Assembly (NCBI GenBank): GCA_037042915.1
Contig: CM073200.1
Span: 3,034,832-3,098,831 of the forward strand
DNA: 64,000 nucleotides
Direction of reading: 5' to 3'
Source: Auricularia sp. M13
Lineage: Eukaryota > Basidiomycota > Agaricomycetes > Auriculariales > Auriculariaceae
Position numbers and translations under genes: made by a program. The notes under the pieces were generated by a model. It saw only the letters and a program-made list of their open reading frames with translations. It made no database searches and was not told where the DNA came from. Positions within the stretch are counted from its first letter, which is position 1; each line of letters starts with the position of its first letter. Positions 28,368-39,438 of the stretch are shown piece by piece.

Positions 28368-29684
28368 TTATAGGAGACCATTGATCCTGTGACGCAACCA
28401 GACACGTTTTCGCCACCATAAGCTGCCGCCGGCAGTAAGCAGATCGTGCACACGGACTGCGTCGTTGCGGACACGAAGCATTGCCGGGTCTGCAAGCCGC
28501 CTGTCCAACTGGGACACGGCATTTTTGTATCTGCGTCGCAAAGACATATTTCGGATGAGCCAGATGTCCTCTCTTATGCCATTGTTGTCATATATTGGCC
28601 GCGGGTTAGGCCCAGGTGTATCCGGAGGTAGACTGGTGAACTCGCCCTCGGTTTGCCAAGACGCGTCTGAAGGCAGACCCATGGGGACATAGTGCATGAT
28701 CTCGTCCGGTAAATGAAAGGCCAGCGAGAAGGGCAGAACGCGGACATCATCCCAGTCGACAAAAGCCTTGACCTGCAAGGCACGGTCGTACAGGACGTTT
28801 CTGATGGCGTGGTCTTCGCGCGAAAGACAGCTAGAGGTCAACGCCGGGTATTTGCACAGCGAAGTCAAGACCTGAGTAATCAATTGGCGAACATGCCCAG
28901 CGACTTCTAAGAACGCGGAGCGGGCCACAGGTTCCACAGTACAATATTTGTCGTCGGGATCGTACCCCCGCCAGTTAACGTCAATAGTATCGGGTCCACA
29001 AGGGTGAGCGAGCCACGCATCCATCTGCTGGCGCCATAGCTCCATCCAGAGGCCATCCAACGTTAAGCTGTGAGCAGAGAATGACGAGAAGCTGGTGGAA
29101 GAAAAGGAGGCAGCCGGAGACACGTCGTGTTGGAGTGTCAGTGGGACGATTTCGTAACTATGCTCGTCGGAAGGGTCGTCCGCATTGCCATTGAAAGCCA
29201 GGTCTCCAACGTACTGGAAGCGGGCGGGAAGCGGGCGGAGGAATGCGCGGTCCCATTGCGCAATCCCTTCTATGAGATTGTAATTGTCGGCGGGATTATC
29301 GCTGGCCAACAGGTGCCAAGGTGTCGTCGCAACGTCCTCAATGAATTCGGCAAGAATGAAAGGAGCGCCGACACCGTTGTTGTAGTCGCCACTCCATGCA
29401 AGAAGCTTTGGGCAGGGTATGCCCAACACGTGACGGGCAAACGCCATTGAAGCTGCGGTTGCAGGCACTCTAAGGCTCGCATGTGAAGACGTGAGCGGTA
29501 CTCGGGCCGTCAAGTTGAGTCCAGTTTTGACGAAACGGAGAAGGAATATGCGATTGTTGCCGCCTGTATCAAGAAGAGAGATGACCGGGTGCTCCTGGGA
29601 CGAGAGCAGTTGAGCAGCACAAACTGCCAGAGCATCGAGGTCAATTCCTGTCAGAGCGCTTTGCTCTATCTCTTTCGAATCCAT
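28368..29684 (-). CDS. APH-family kinase-like protein (Fmp29/AIM9-like group)
   Basis: Single exon, 438 residues from the ATG at 29684 (the frame is open to 29897, but the extra sequence has no family similarity that I can see). Motifs: a glycine-rich start GGNNRIFLLRF, LTARVPL (ATP-site region), AFARHVLGIPCPKLLAWS, PFILAEFI (hinge), SREDHAIRNVLYDRALQVKA (catalytic D and N) and FVDWDDVRVLPFSLAFH (metal-binding DxD). This matches the PKL group related to yeast AIM9, mitochondrial proteins in some species, substrates unknown. A serine-rich insertion (AASFSSTSFSSFSAHS) precedes the LDGLWMELW helix. I see no clear mitochondrial presequence from this start. Confidence 0.82.
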   Translation of the reverse strand: MDSKEIEQSALTGIDLDALAVCAAQLLSSQEHPVISLLDTGGNNRIFLLRFVKTGLNLTARVPLTSSHASLRVPATAASMAFARHVLGIPCPKLLAWSGDYNNGVGAPFILAEFIEDVATTPWHLLASDNPADNYNLIEGIAQWDRAFLRPLPARFQYVGDLAFNGNADDPSDEHSYEIVPLTLQHDVSPAASFSSTSFSSFSAHSLTLDGLWMELWRQQMDAWLAHPCGPDTIDVNWRGYDPDDKYCTVEPVARSAFLEVAGHVRQLITQVLTSLCKYPALTSSCLSREDHAIRNVLYDRALQVKAFVDWDDVRVLPFSLAFHLPDEIMHYVPMGLPSDASWQTEGEFTSLPPDTPGPNPRPIYDNNGIREDIWLIRNMSLRRRYKNAVSQLDRRLADPAMLRVRNDAVRVHDLLTAGGSLWWRKRVWLRHRINGLL

Positions 29685-29897
29685 ATTGCCTCGCTTCTGC
29701 GCAATCAGGTCTCGTTCGGATGGGATAAATGGCCCTATATGCAGAATAAATATAGGTTCCTTCGTCACTAGGAACGCACAATGTGCGGGTCTAAGCTGTC
29801 GCCAGTTCGTGCCCAAGGTAAGCGGTCGAGTGATGGAAGATTTTAGACGCGTAGCGATGCGAATAGCCCGAGGAACAGCTTGTAGTCTCCCACGCAT

Positions 29898-30405
29898 GGC
29901 TGGTACTGGCGCGCAGGTGTATGGTCCCTCCTGCGTAGTTCGGAGACAAGATGTTCATCGGACTTCGGACTCAGGTGTCCGGCGCGCGGCGAGCAAGGTA
30001 CCGGGCGTGTGACCCTAATGACATACTTTCTGAAGCAGTATGTGTAGCGTATAGACCATGCATAGCCTCAAGATAGTCTTGAAGCCCTCACCGAGAGTTG
30101 AAGCATTAGGATCAGATTGGGAAAGAGTGCCTAATGGGGAGTGCTTCGATGGAGTGCGTGCACATTAGGAATCTAGCGTCACTAAGAATAAAGTCTAAAG
30201 CCTGAATGGGACCGTAGGGTGGTCATGAAGGTGAACGACTTTGGCATCGGGAGAAGTTTCTGACCGGAATCGGCAACACCTTCTGCTGGCCACCGGCCGA
30301 CCTGCCGCCTCGTTGCATGTAGGGGCCACGGAACATCGACACCAGTGGAATGGCGGCGGTACTTCTTACGCGAGAGCCTTTGGCCTGACGGTGTCATAGG
30401 CTTTA
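29898..30405. other. Intergenic
   Basis: No gene found. Confidence 0.4.
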
Positions 30406-30530
30406 TATTCCGACGGCGACGGGAATCGAACTCCTGCCCAAAGAACGGCTGGCAAGGAAATCCCGCGCGCTCCTCTCCCGGGTTACGTTTGCTAACAGCA
30501 AGCAAACAACGCGTTAGCCACTATCGATCG
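30406..30530 (-). other. Degenerate tRNA-like sequence
   Basis: On the minus strand GGAGTTCGATTCCCGTCGCCG resembles a T arm and 3' acceptor of a serine tRNA, and GTGGCTAACGCGTTG followed by a GTTTGC...GCAAAC stem around TTGCT resembles D and anticodon arms. The T stem is imperfect, the 5' acceptor does not pair well and the variable region is far too long, so I take it for a relic or chance. Confidence 0.3.
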
Positions 30531-30729
30531 TGATACAATTTGTCCGCGAGCCTTGTCTTCAGTGCATCATCTCTCGAGTCTTTATTGCTTCGAAACACCC
30601 CCCGCTGTGGATTCCTGCTAAATCCCCACTCTGGTATGCCAGTGCATGCACGAGCACGCTTAGTATCTGAAGCCGCCTCTTTCGCAGTCTTATTCCCTAG
30701 ACATTCTTCGCAGTAGATCTCACGCTTCC

Positions 30730-31260
30730 ATGAATTCCATGCCTTACTCGACCGCCGTTCCACTTTTGCCCAACTCGATCTATATCCTCACGCAGCCGCT
30801 GCTGCACGGCGACTTCCACTGGTCGATAATCCACATCGACGCGCACGGCCGGGCAACGAGGCATCACTGGGCACCGGCGGGGTCGGCAAGCGGAAGTACG
30901 GAGCGGTACCTCGAGCACGAGTTCCGAACGTTGCAGGATGCAGGGCAGGCCATCGCGTTCTTCCGTCTCGTGGGGTATGTACCGCTCGACGTGGAGTCAC
31001 TCCGTTTAGCGTGCGCGGGCCTGTTTCCGTCGAGCGCCGCGGCGCGGACGACCGCGCAGAACCGCGCGAACGGCCTGTCCTGCCGGGCGTGGGTCACGCG
31101 CCTGCTCGGGCGCTTGCGCGAATCAGGCTACCTGCAGGCTCAGCGCGTGCCGGAGCAAATCGAGGAGCACATCCGGGCCCGCAGCGCAGCGTGCGAGCTC
31201 GAGTACTTGAACGCGTTCATGTTCCAGCGCGCGTACCAACCCGCCGTTGAAAACGTATGA
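30730..31260 (+). CDS. Conserved fungal protein of unknown function
   Basis: Single exon, 176 residues. The pattern FHWSIIHIDAHGRATRHHWAP, a central FFRLVGYVPLDVESL and then QNRANGLSCRAWVTRLLGRL recalls a small family widespread in mushroom genomes, whose members end in a leucine-rich helix. The cysteine-histidine-aspartate content (HGDFHW, LSCRAW) might suggest a papain-like fold, but I have no firm ground for an enzyme call. No signal peptide or membrane segment. Confidence 0.65.
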   Translation: MNSMPYSTAVPLLPNSIYILTQPLLHGDFHWSIIHIDAHGRATRHHWAPAGSASGSTERYLEHEFRTLQDAGQAIAFFRLVGYVPLDVESLRLACAGLFPSSAAARTTAQNRANGLSCRAWVTRLLGRLRESGYLQAQRVPEQIEEHIRARSAACELEYLNAFMFQRAYQPAVENV

Positions 31261-31587
31261 TGCCGACTATTTGTTCACTCCGATGACGATTGCGATGGCG
31301 GTAGATTCGGATGTTGGAGGGTACGGCCGTCATGCCGCTGAAGACTAAGTTCAGATGCATGGGGCATGGGGCAAAATAATGGGTAACATCGAGTTCTTGC
31401 AGTATAACACGTACCGGATGACGACCTTCCCTGTAGCCCTGATCCTCGCCACAATAGAGATCGTGAATCTTACTAGAGCCGCTTTATCGTCCAAATGGCT
31501 ATTATGGACGTTGAATGAGGTTTGAGTCTGAGCTGAGCTGCAATCAGGCAGCAATTCTGCACGCGCGGCCGTCCGAGCCGTTTCAAC

Positions 31588-32124
31588 ATGCCACCGCCGT
31601 CTTCATCGCCGGCCCTGCATCTGCGTATGCTGCCCGACACGTTTGCGATCTTCCAGCTGGCGCCTGGTGACGTGATCCCTGCGAATCTCCTGGAGTTCCT
31701 GTTGGAACCCGACGGCACCAAGTTCGTGTCAATTACACGGACCAAGGAAGAAGTGTCCATCGTCTGCGACCGCGCCGCGTTGGATTCCCAGCAGATCCCG
31801 CCCGCAGAATGGAAGTGCATTCAAGTGATCGGACCCATGGAGCTCAGTGAGTGCGACGGTCCTCGGTTTGGCAAAGGGATGTAATAGGGTTGCTTAGACG
31901 TTCTGCAGGTATGACAGGAGTCCTTGCAGCACTGTCAGAGCCGTTGAAGGAAGCCAGTATACCGATCTTCGCGATTTCGACGTGGTGCGTAATACTGCGA
32001 AAGCGCAGAGCCGGCGCTCAAGAGAGACCGTAGGAATACAGATTGGCTCCTCGTCGCGGCAAAGAACGCAGAGGTGGCCGTCAACGCGCTGAAGAAAGAC
32101 CTGTGGACCTTTGCTGAGCCGTAG
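31588..32124 (+). CDS. ACT-domain protein (CASTOR/GATS-like)
   Basis: Exons 31588-31846, 31909-31984 and 32034-32124, GT-AG and in phase, give 141 residues. The protein has two ACT-like repeats: an N-terminal half with FVSITRTKEEVSIVCDRAAL and a C-terminal half starting GPMELSMTGVLAALSEPLKE, then IPIFAISTWNTDWLLVAAKN. The last motif (ISTxxTDWxLV) is typical of the ACT domains of CASTOR-type amino-acid sensors and of fungal aspartate-kinase-like small proteins. It probably binds a small ligand, perhaps an amino acid, at the domain interface; ligand and partner are unknown. For the second exon the acceptor at 31908 is the one that keeps the frame. Confidence 0.85.
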
Positions 32125-32435
32125 AGGGTTCGTGAGGCTTGCCTTGTCGATAGTAACGAGTAAATAACAACCAAGTTGTCCGGAGAGCGTTGGGATAATA
32201 ATTTTTGGAACTTTGTCCTTGGGGTGTGAGCGAGCGAGGGAACTGGGGCTGGGGATGATGGGTGCAACAGCAGAGGTCCAGGCTGAGAATAATTCGCGTT
32301 GAGTGGCGGAGCCGAAAACAGGTTACCTCAAGGCTGCCGTCGCGACGCGTCGCCGACCTCCAACTACATAGCCAGCTCTCCCACGCTCTCACGAACTTCC
32401 CAGAACGATATTGCGCACCGAAAACTCAAGCAGAA

Positions 32436-35336
32436 ATGGACTCTGACTTGATAAAGCTTGTGAACAAGCTGCAAGACACCTTCCACAACCTTGGTGCGCC
32501 GCGGTTGTCGTTTAGCAATGGCTAGGCTCATGTAATAACGCAGGTGGCGAGCTCGATATGCCGCAACTGGTTGTGGTCCGTGAATACGCAACCCAAAGCA
32601 CAGCAACTGCTGATTGAATATTTCAGGTCGGCAGTCAGTCTGCGGGCAAGTCTAGCGTCCTCGAAACGTGAGCACGGTGTTACTTTGATACAATTCGGTT
32701 TATAATGTCGTCCGCAGCATCGTCGGACGCGACTTTCTGCCTCGAGGCTCGGGAATTGTGACGCGTCGGCCACTCGTCCTTCAGCTCATCCACACACCAG
32801 CCGACCCGGGCGCAACGGAAGTAGAATGGGGCCAGTTCCTGCACATCGACAAGCGATACTTCGACTTTGACGAGATTCGCAAAGAGATCGAGGCGGAGAC
32901 CTTCCGAGTCGCTGGCCAGAACAAGGGCATTAGCAAGTTGCCTATAAACCTCAAAATATACAGCCCGAACGTGCTCGACCTGACCCTCGTTGATCTTCCG
33001 GGTCTTACAAAGGTGTGGCACGCACTTGCCTGAGTTCGTCGGCTTGACCTCCTTGGTAGATCCCCGTTGGCGACCAGCCGAGCGACATTGAGCGCCAAAT
33101 CCGCAATTTGGTCATTGAATATATATCGAAGCCCAATTCGTGCGTGCAGCTGCTAGTCTAGTCACGCTTGGGTGCTCATAGATGCAGCGTTATCCTCTCT
33201 GTATCCGGCGCGAATGTGGATCTCGCCAATTCCGACGCGCTGAAGCTGGCGCGAACCGTGGATCCGCAGGGCCGCAGAACAATTGGCGTCCTGACCAAGC
33301 TGGATCTCATGGACGCAGGCACAAATGCGCTTGATATACTCATGGGCCGTGTATATCCACTCAAGCTCGGCTTCATTGGTGTGGTCAATCGTAGTCAGCA
33401 GGACATCAACACCGGTGTACCCATGTCGGAAGCTCTGAAGAAGGAGGAGGACTTCTTCAGGTCGCATCCCGCGTACCGGAATATTGCCCACAAGAACGGC
33501 ACGCGGTATCTTGCGCGTACGCTCAATCAGGTGTGTTACTCTTCGGAATTGCCGCGCGGCAGTTGAAGAGCCTAAATTGCTAACCCTGGTGCTCAGGTTC
33601 TCATGAACCACATCCGGGACAAATTGCCAGACATGAAAGCGCGCCTGAACACGCTGATGGGGCAAACACAGCAAGAGCTCAACTCGTTCGGCGACGCGGC
33701 ATCATTTGGCGATGCAAACCAAGTACGCCTCTCTCTACCACGCTCTGAACGGACATCGCAGCTCACTTATATGCAACAGCAAAGCGCGCTGATACTGCGT
33801 TTGATGACCCAGTTTGCGCGTGACTTTGTATCGTCCATCGACGGCACCGCCGTGGACATATCCACAAAGGAGTTATCTGGCGGTGCTCGCATATATTATA
33901 TCTTCAACGACGTCTTTGGACATGCCCTGGGCTCAATCGAGCCGGCGCAGAACCTCGACACCCAGGACATCCGCACGGCCATTCGCAACTCAACGGGTCC
34001 GCGACCCAGTTTGTTCGTGCCCGAGGTTGCCTTCGACCTGCTGGTCAAGCCGCAGATCAAACTGCTCGAGGCGCCGAGCCAGCGATGTGTCGAGCTGGTG
34101 TATGAGGAGCTTGTCAAGATCTGCCACAACTGCACCAGCACAGTCAGTTGTTTAGCTATTCACTTGTTATGTTTGGTTTTGACTCACGAACGTGCAGGAG
34201 TTGCAGCGCTTCCCGCGGTTACACGCCCAGCTGATCGATGTCGTCTCCGACCTCCTGCGCGAGCGCCTCGGGCCCACCTCTGAGTACACGGAGAGCCTGA
34301 TCGCGATACAGATGGCGTACATCAACACGAATCATCCCGAGTTCGTCGCGCGCTCCGCCATGGCGGCGCGAGACGCCTCGCAGTCGCAGGCGCCACGGAC
34401 GAACAAGCGCGCTGAGATCCCCCGCGTGAGTGTGGTATTCTTGCACGCGTGCCAGAAAAAGTACTGAGCGCACCGCGTCTCCCCACAGCCGTCTTCAACA
34501 GAACCCGAGGAGCGCTCAGGCGGGGAGGACGACGACACGACGGCGGATACAGTCGTGAATGGCGTGCGCCCGCGCTCGCCGCAGGCAGGTTCGCAGAACC
34601 CGCGCTCGGTCTCCGCCACGCTGCACGACCGCTCCTCTCGCTCGCATGGCGCGTCCCCGCGGCATTCGCACCCGCACGCGCCCCCTCCGCGCGGTGGCGC
34701 CGCGGGTCCCAATCCTGGGACCGCCAAAGAGACGTTCCTGAATTACTTCTTCGGAGGCCAGGCTGGGCCGTCGCCACCCACGGCTGCTCAGGCGGTGGGT
34801 GGAGGGTCTCCGCTCAGCGCAATCGGGCCTTCTGGACGCGAGCTGCTGGACGACAGCAACTCGCTCGACCGCAACTCCATGCTGCACAGCCGGACCGTCG
34901 ACGGCAGCCCCGCGGCGTTCGACATGAAGAGCCTCAGCAAGCACATCGAAGCAGTGCGTATCTCCTTTTCGTGCGTGGTCGCGACCTTCACTTATCGGAG
35001 GCGGGCGAGCAGATGCCGAGCAATGCTGAGCACCCGTCCGTGCGGGAGGAGATGGAGACGACGCTCATCCGCTCGCTGATCGCGTCGTACTTCAGCATCG
35101 TCCGGCAGACGATTCAGGACCTGGTGCCGAAGGCGATCATGCATTTCCTCGTCAACTACACGTCGCAGCACGTGCAGAACCGTCTTGTCAGCAAGATGTA
35201 CAAGCCTGAGCTGTTCAGCCAGCTCCTTCACGAAGACGAGACGATCGTTGCAGAGCGCAACCGCGTCAAGGCCCTGCTCGACGCCTACAAGGAGGCGTTC
35301 AAGACGCTGTCCGAGGTCAGCATCAGGGCGACCTAA
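32436..35336 (+). CDS. DNM1: Dynamin-related GTPase for mitochondrial and peroxisomal division
   Basis: Eleven exons: 32436-32493, 32544-32575, 32627-32667, 32718-33012, 33060-33139, 33188-33530, 33597-33722, 33780-34142, 34198-34425, 34489-34953 and 35013-35336, giving 784 residues in frame. G motifs: [13 protein letters not shown] (G1), TRRP (G2), VDLPGLTK (G3) and LTKLDLMD (G4). The stalk ([35 protein letters not shown]) follows, then insert B from about residue 523 to 675, rich in P, H, S and G with an acidic EEDDD-like start, and the C-terminal GTPase effector domain ([31 protein letters not shown]). DNM1/DRP1 assembles into rings on mitochondria and peroxisomes and drives fission. I prefer DNM1 over VPS1 because of the [16 protein letters not shown] start and the long insert. 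Confidence 0.94.
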
Positions 35337-36081
35337 GGTACTTTTTTTGTTGTCACGACGTAGATTCACGATTTGTCTGGAGGTTGTCGATTAGAATATA
35401 CTACACTCCTTGCTCGCGTCCGCCAAGTACACATCATGCGGCAACTGGGTCAGCTAATATACTACTTCAAGTGCTTTGAGAGTTCTTGCGACAGAAAACT
35501 TGCCCCGCCATCCGCGCCCGCGAGATCGCAAAATTTTTAATTAATGTGTTCAAGTTAATTCAGTGTATTCCAGTGGCAAAAGCTCGACTTCTACCCTAAG
35601 AGTTCTCTAACCAAACAGAGCCCCGGACAAAAGTTGAGTGGTGCTTGACGATGCAAAGAGGTATGTGGATGAATGTGGGTAAAGATGCAGGCTGTGGGAT
35701 GGGATGGGATGGGATGGGATGGCGTGAGATGTGGATAGGCATAGAGGTAGCGAGAGCAAAGCAGACAACAGCAACACAACGGGTGGAAGGGCGCCGCAGA
35801 GGCCGGCGCAAAGGGCGATGAGAGTAGGTGTGAGTGGGGACGGGGACGGGATGGGATGGCGGACGACGGACAGCAGACGGCGGGTACGGGAAGCTCTGGG
35901 AAGGGGTTCGCTGTACTCGGCGCGCCCTTTGATCAGGATCTGCCTCGCGGTCCCCCTGGCTGCGATGTGTGCGGTGAGCGTGCAAGACAGCCTCAGCCGG
36001 GAAGGGATCAGACGCTCGGTCAAGACAAAGGGACGACAAACGAGTCACATCGGCGGCACTGGGCTGGGGGCTGCATGCGCC
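35337..36081. other. Intergenic between convergent genes, with microsatellite
   Basis: No gene recognised. AT-rich at 35530-35570 and the ggGAT repeat at 35696. Confidence 0.45.
35696..35720. repeat. GGGAT microsatellite
   Basis: Five perfect copies of gggat; related ggatggg runs recur around 35845-35860. Confidence 0.9.
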
Positions 36082-39000
36082 TCACGCCACCTCGATCGTC
36101 GACGCAGTCGTCGTCGACAGCTCGGACGACTCGAGAGTCGCCGCGGGCACGATGACGGTAACTTGCTCGTCACAAGGGGGCGCTTGCTCCGGGACGGGCG
36201 GAACCGGTAAAGGCGCGATGCTGCTCGCCTCGGAGGGCTCAGTGGAGGGCGTGGGCGGCGGCGACGCGAGTGTCGACTCAGACGCGACGGGGACAAGTTC
36301 AGATGCTGCAGGCGCTGCGGCGTCCGTGGGCTTCTCGACCTTTTCCCACTTGGACTTCTTCTCCTTTTTCTTGTCGGTCTCAGAGTCGGAGGAGTCAGAC
36401 GACGACGAGGAGCTTTCGGCCTTCTTTGCCTTTTTCTTTTCCTTGCGCTCCTTCTTGGCCTTCTTGCGGGCCTCCTCCTCTTCTTCCTTCTTCTTGGCCT
36501 CAGCCTCCTCCTTCTGCACACACGAGTCAGCGAAAGGGTACCTCGCTCCAAGTAATGGCGACTGACCTCCTTCTTTTCCTTGGCGTCGGCCTCCTCCTTC
36601 TGTGATGTAGAGTTAGACACTATCCAGTACCATTTCATATAGAGAGACGTACCTCCTTCTTCTCCTTCTCCTCCTTCTCCTTCTTCAACTTGGCCTTGGT
36701 CTCGCGCTCCTTGGCGACCCACTCGGCGGCCTCCGCGACGCACTCGCGCGGGCGCGTCTTGTTCTTGAGCAAGTAGCCCTGGAGCGACGCGACCTAATCA
36801 AACGCAAAACCACGTTCAGCATCGATAACGAAAAACACACACCGCAAGCCCAGTCCAGCCACGCGACACTCACGCTCATCTCGCCCTCGGGGATCGCGTC
36901 GGCGAACTGCTTTGCGAGCTCGGCGATCTCGACGTCGGACAGCAGCGGCGTGCGGTGCGTCGAGCTGCTGCTCGCGGCGCGGCGCGGGTGGCCGGGCAGG
37001 TGCTGCTCGGACGCCGTGCGGCGCGCTTGGTTCTCCGCGCGCGCCTTGGCGGAGGGGAAGAAGCACTTGAAGATGCCCTCCGCCTGCCACTTGGTCGCGT
37101 TCGTGAAGTTCACCCTGCGGACGCGTTAGCATCGGCGTACATATAGCCAAAGCATGCGCAGGAACATACCAGACGTCCATGCGGCCAGGGCGCGACAGTG
37201 CGGGGTCAAGACGCTCGATGTGGTTGGTGGTGGCGAACAGCAGGCGGCCCTCGGCGGCGGCGACGCCGTCGAGCGAGTTGAGCAGGCCGGAGAGCGAGAG
37301 CGTGCTGCCGTCGCTCTCGGTCGTCTCCGTCGTCGTCTTGGTCGTGCCGCTGGTGGTGCCGCCGGGCGGGGCGCCGGTGGAGGTCGCGTCGCGCGAGACG
37401 CCGCGCGTGAACGCCGCGTCGAGGTCCTCGAGCAGCAGGATGCAGCGCGTCGGCACGCGGCCCATGAGGCTGTTGAGCGTGTTGTCCGACATGCCCTTCG
37501 ACGAGAGCGACACGACGTAGATGTCGAGCCCGAGCTCGCCCGCGAGCGAGTGGATCAGCCTGCACAGAGTGCGTGTGTCAACAAGGGCCGGCCGACCGGA
37601 AACGAGTGGCTACGCACGAAGTCTTGCCGCTTCCGGGCACACCGTGCAGCAGGTATCCGCGGCGGAAGGGAATGCCGCGCTCAGCATACCTAGGAAGACA
37701 AGCAAGCAAGCCGCGTCAGAATTAAGCGCGAGCGCGAGCGCGTGCGAGAGAAGCGGACGCACCAGTCCTCGGAGCGGAGGAAGTCCTTGCAGTCGTTGAT
37801 GAGCATCTCCTTGACGCCGGGCTCGAGAACGATGCTCGACATTGGGCGCTACGGGGAGAAGGGCGAGTGCGTCAGCATGTTATGCGGCGGCGGGAGATAA
37901 GCACGGGGCACAGCAAGGGGTCTCAGGACAATTGAACGCGAGCCAAAACAAACGCGGCGCGGCGCCACGCGTAGAACGCCGGAGAGCAGCCGCAGCACGT
38001 GTGCGCGCTGCGCGGGAGAGGACGAAAAATGCAGGGATCAGTGACTGACCTTCTGGCGGGCGCCGTTCCAGCGCCAGGAGCCGTAGACGTCGGCCATGAA
38101 AATGTGGACGCGGTGCTCGGCGTCCTTCTCGTACTCCTTCTTGGCCTCGAGGACGAGCGACTTGAGGATGTCGTTGTTGCGGGCGACGACGGAGATGGTG
38201 AGCTCCTGGTAGGTGCCGCTCCAGCCACCGTTGCGCTTGGAACGGGTGATGCGCAGCCAGTGGCCCTTGTAGTAGATCGTGTGCGTCGTGTCGACCGACG
38301 GCATGAGCGCGACCTTGCGGCGGCGGCGGCCGTGCACCAGCACGTCGTCATCGTCCTCGTCGTCGTCGGCCTCGTCGATGTCGCCGGCCGTGCTGGTCTG
38401 CAGCGCGTTGCGGCCCGCGGAGCGCGTCGTGATCTCGAACTCGCTGTATGCCGTTGTCGATCCCAATCATCATCATGGCGGTGCGTACGGAGTGCGTGGG
38501 AACGAGGACAGAATAGCCGGGTCAGCCCGGACATATTGCGCGCGTTCGCAGAAGACGCACCGTGAGCGTGCCCAGGCCGGCTGCTTCGAGAGCCCTGTGC
38601 GCCGGCGCTGTTAGCACACACACACGCAGGGACCAGAGGCCGCAACACACAATGCATGATCCAATCTGTACGCGAAACCAAGTGACGTGAGTGGCCCGCT
38701 CGCGACAATGACAATGCAGCAGTAGCAGCGCACCATACGGGCTGGCAAATGCACATCAGCCTCAGATGCCAAACGGAATGCAACGGGCATGGACTCACTA
38801 GTCTTCTTGTGAGAAATGCGCAGTCAGGAAGAACGCTAGGCAGGAACGAGTCAGACGCGGCAACGGCGGCGGCGGTGGCACCCGATGGCGACGGCAACGG
38901 CGACTCACAGTCGACAAAGTTGGACCAGGCCGAGCTCGAGACGCGGCGGACGGTCTCGACGGTGCCGCCAATGACGACGAGTTTCTGAGTTGTGGCTAAG

Positions 39001-39108
39001 TCCCCGGCGACGACGAATGGGAAGACGCGGGATTTGACGCACGAGAGTATCCTGGATGGCATTCGACGTGAAGCCGAAGGGAGTGAGTATGCTCTTGACC
39101 GCGTCCAT
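36082..39108 (-). CDS. BCS1-type mitochondrial AAA ATPase with charged C-terminal tail
   Basis: Fourteen exons on the minus strand: 39043-39108, 38909-38984, 38799-38835, 38734-38741, 38651-38665, 38561-38594, 38050-38443, 37763-37848, 37618-37689, 37170-37559, 36874-37114, 36653-36793, 36567-36599 and 36082-36513; phases agree throughout, 674 residues. BCS1 of yeast is an inner-membrane AAA protein that translocates the folded Rieske protein into complex III. Features: the BCS1_N domain ([55 protein letters not shown]), Walker [11 protein letters not shown], Walker [13 protein letters not shown], and SRPGRMDVW. Exons 4 and 5 are 8 and 15 nt. The last 170 residues are a K/E-rich coiled region ([11 protein letters not shown]) followed by [12 protein letters not shown] and a P/S/A-rich end, absent from yeast Bcs1; mushroom genomes carry several such paralogues, so this may not be the Rieske translocase. 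Confidence 0.9.
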
Positions 39109-39438
39109 TCTGAGCCGAGCGAAAAAAAGTCAGAAAAGCCGGTCGAAGGGGAGGACGGCTGGAGGGAGCGGACGGGTGATAGACCTGGGGTTTATGTAGT
39201 TTTCGCAGCGTCGGTTCGCTAAGCGAAAGCCAATTGAATTTATTTATTTTCCGTCCTCGCCCATCACGCAGAAGCGTGACATGACACGCCTCGGGTCGGG
39301 GCCTCGGGAGTCGGGTGGCAACACTCGCAACTCCCTTATCCCGCACTCTGGCTCTGACTCGACGCGCGCCTCGGGCCGCAAATCTTGACAATGCAATGCA
39401 ATGCTCTAACGTACACTCTCTGTCTAATGGGCCTCCTC

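Noticed and set aside
26377-29684. Two APH-like genes as an antibiotic-resistance locus
   Set aside because: These folds form large kinase-like families in fungi with other substrates, and the two copies here are only distantly alike.
35696-35720. GGGAT repeats as a telomere-like tract
   Set aside because: Only five units; fungal telomeres are usually TTAGGG, and the tract lies between ordinary genes.
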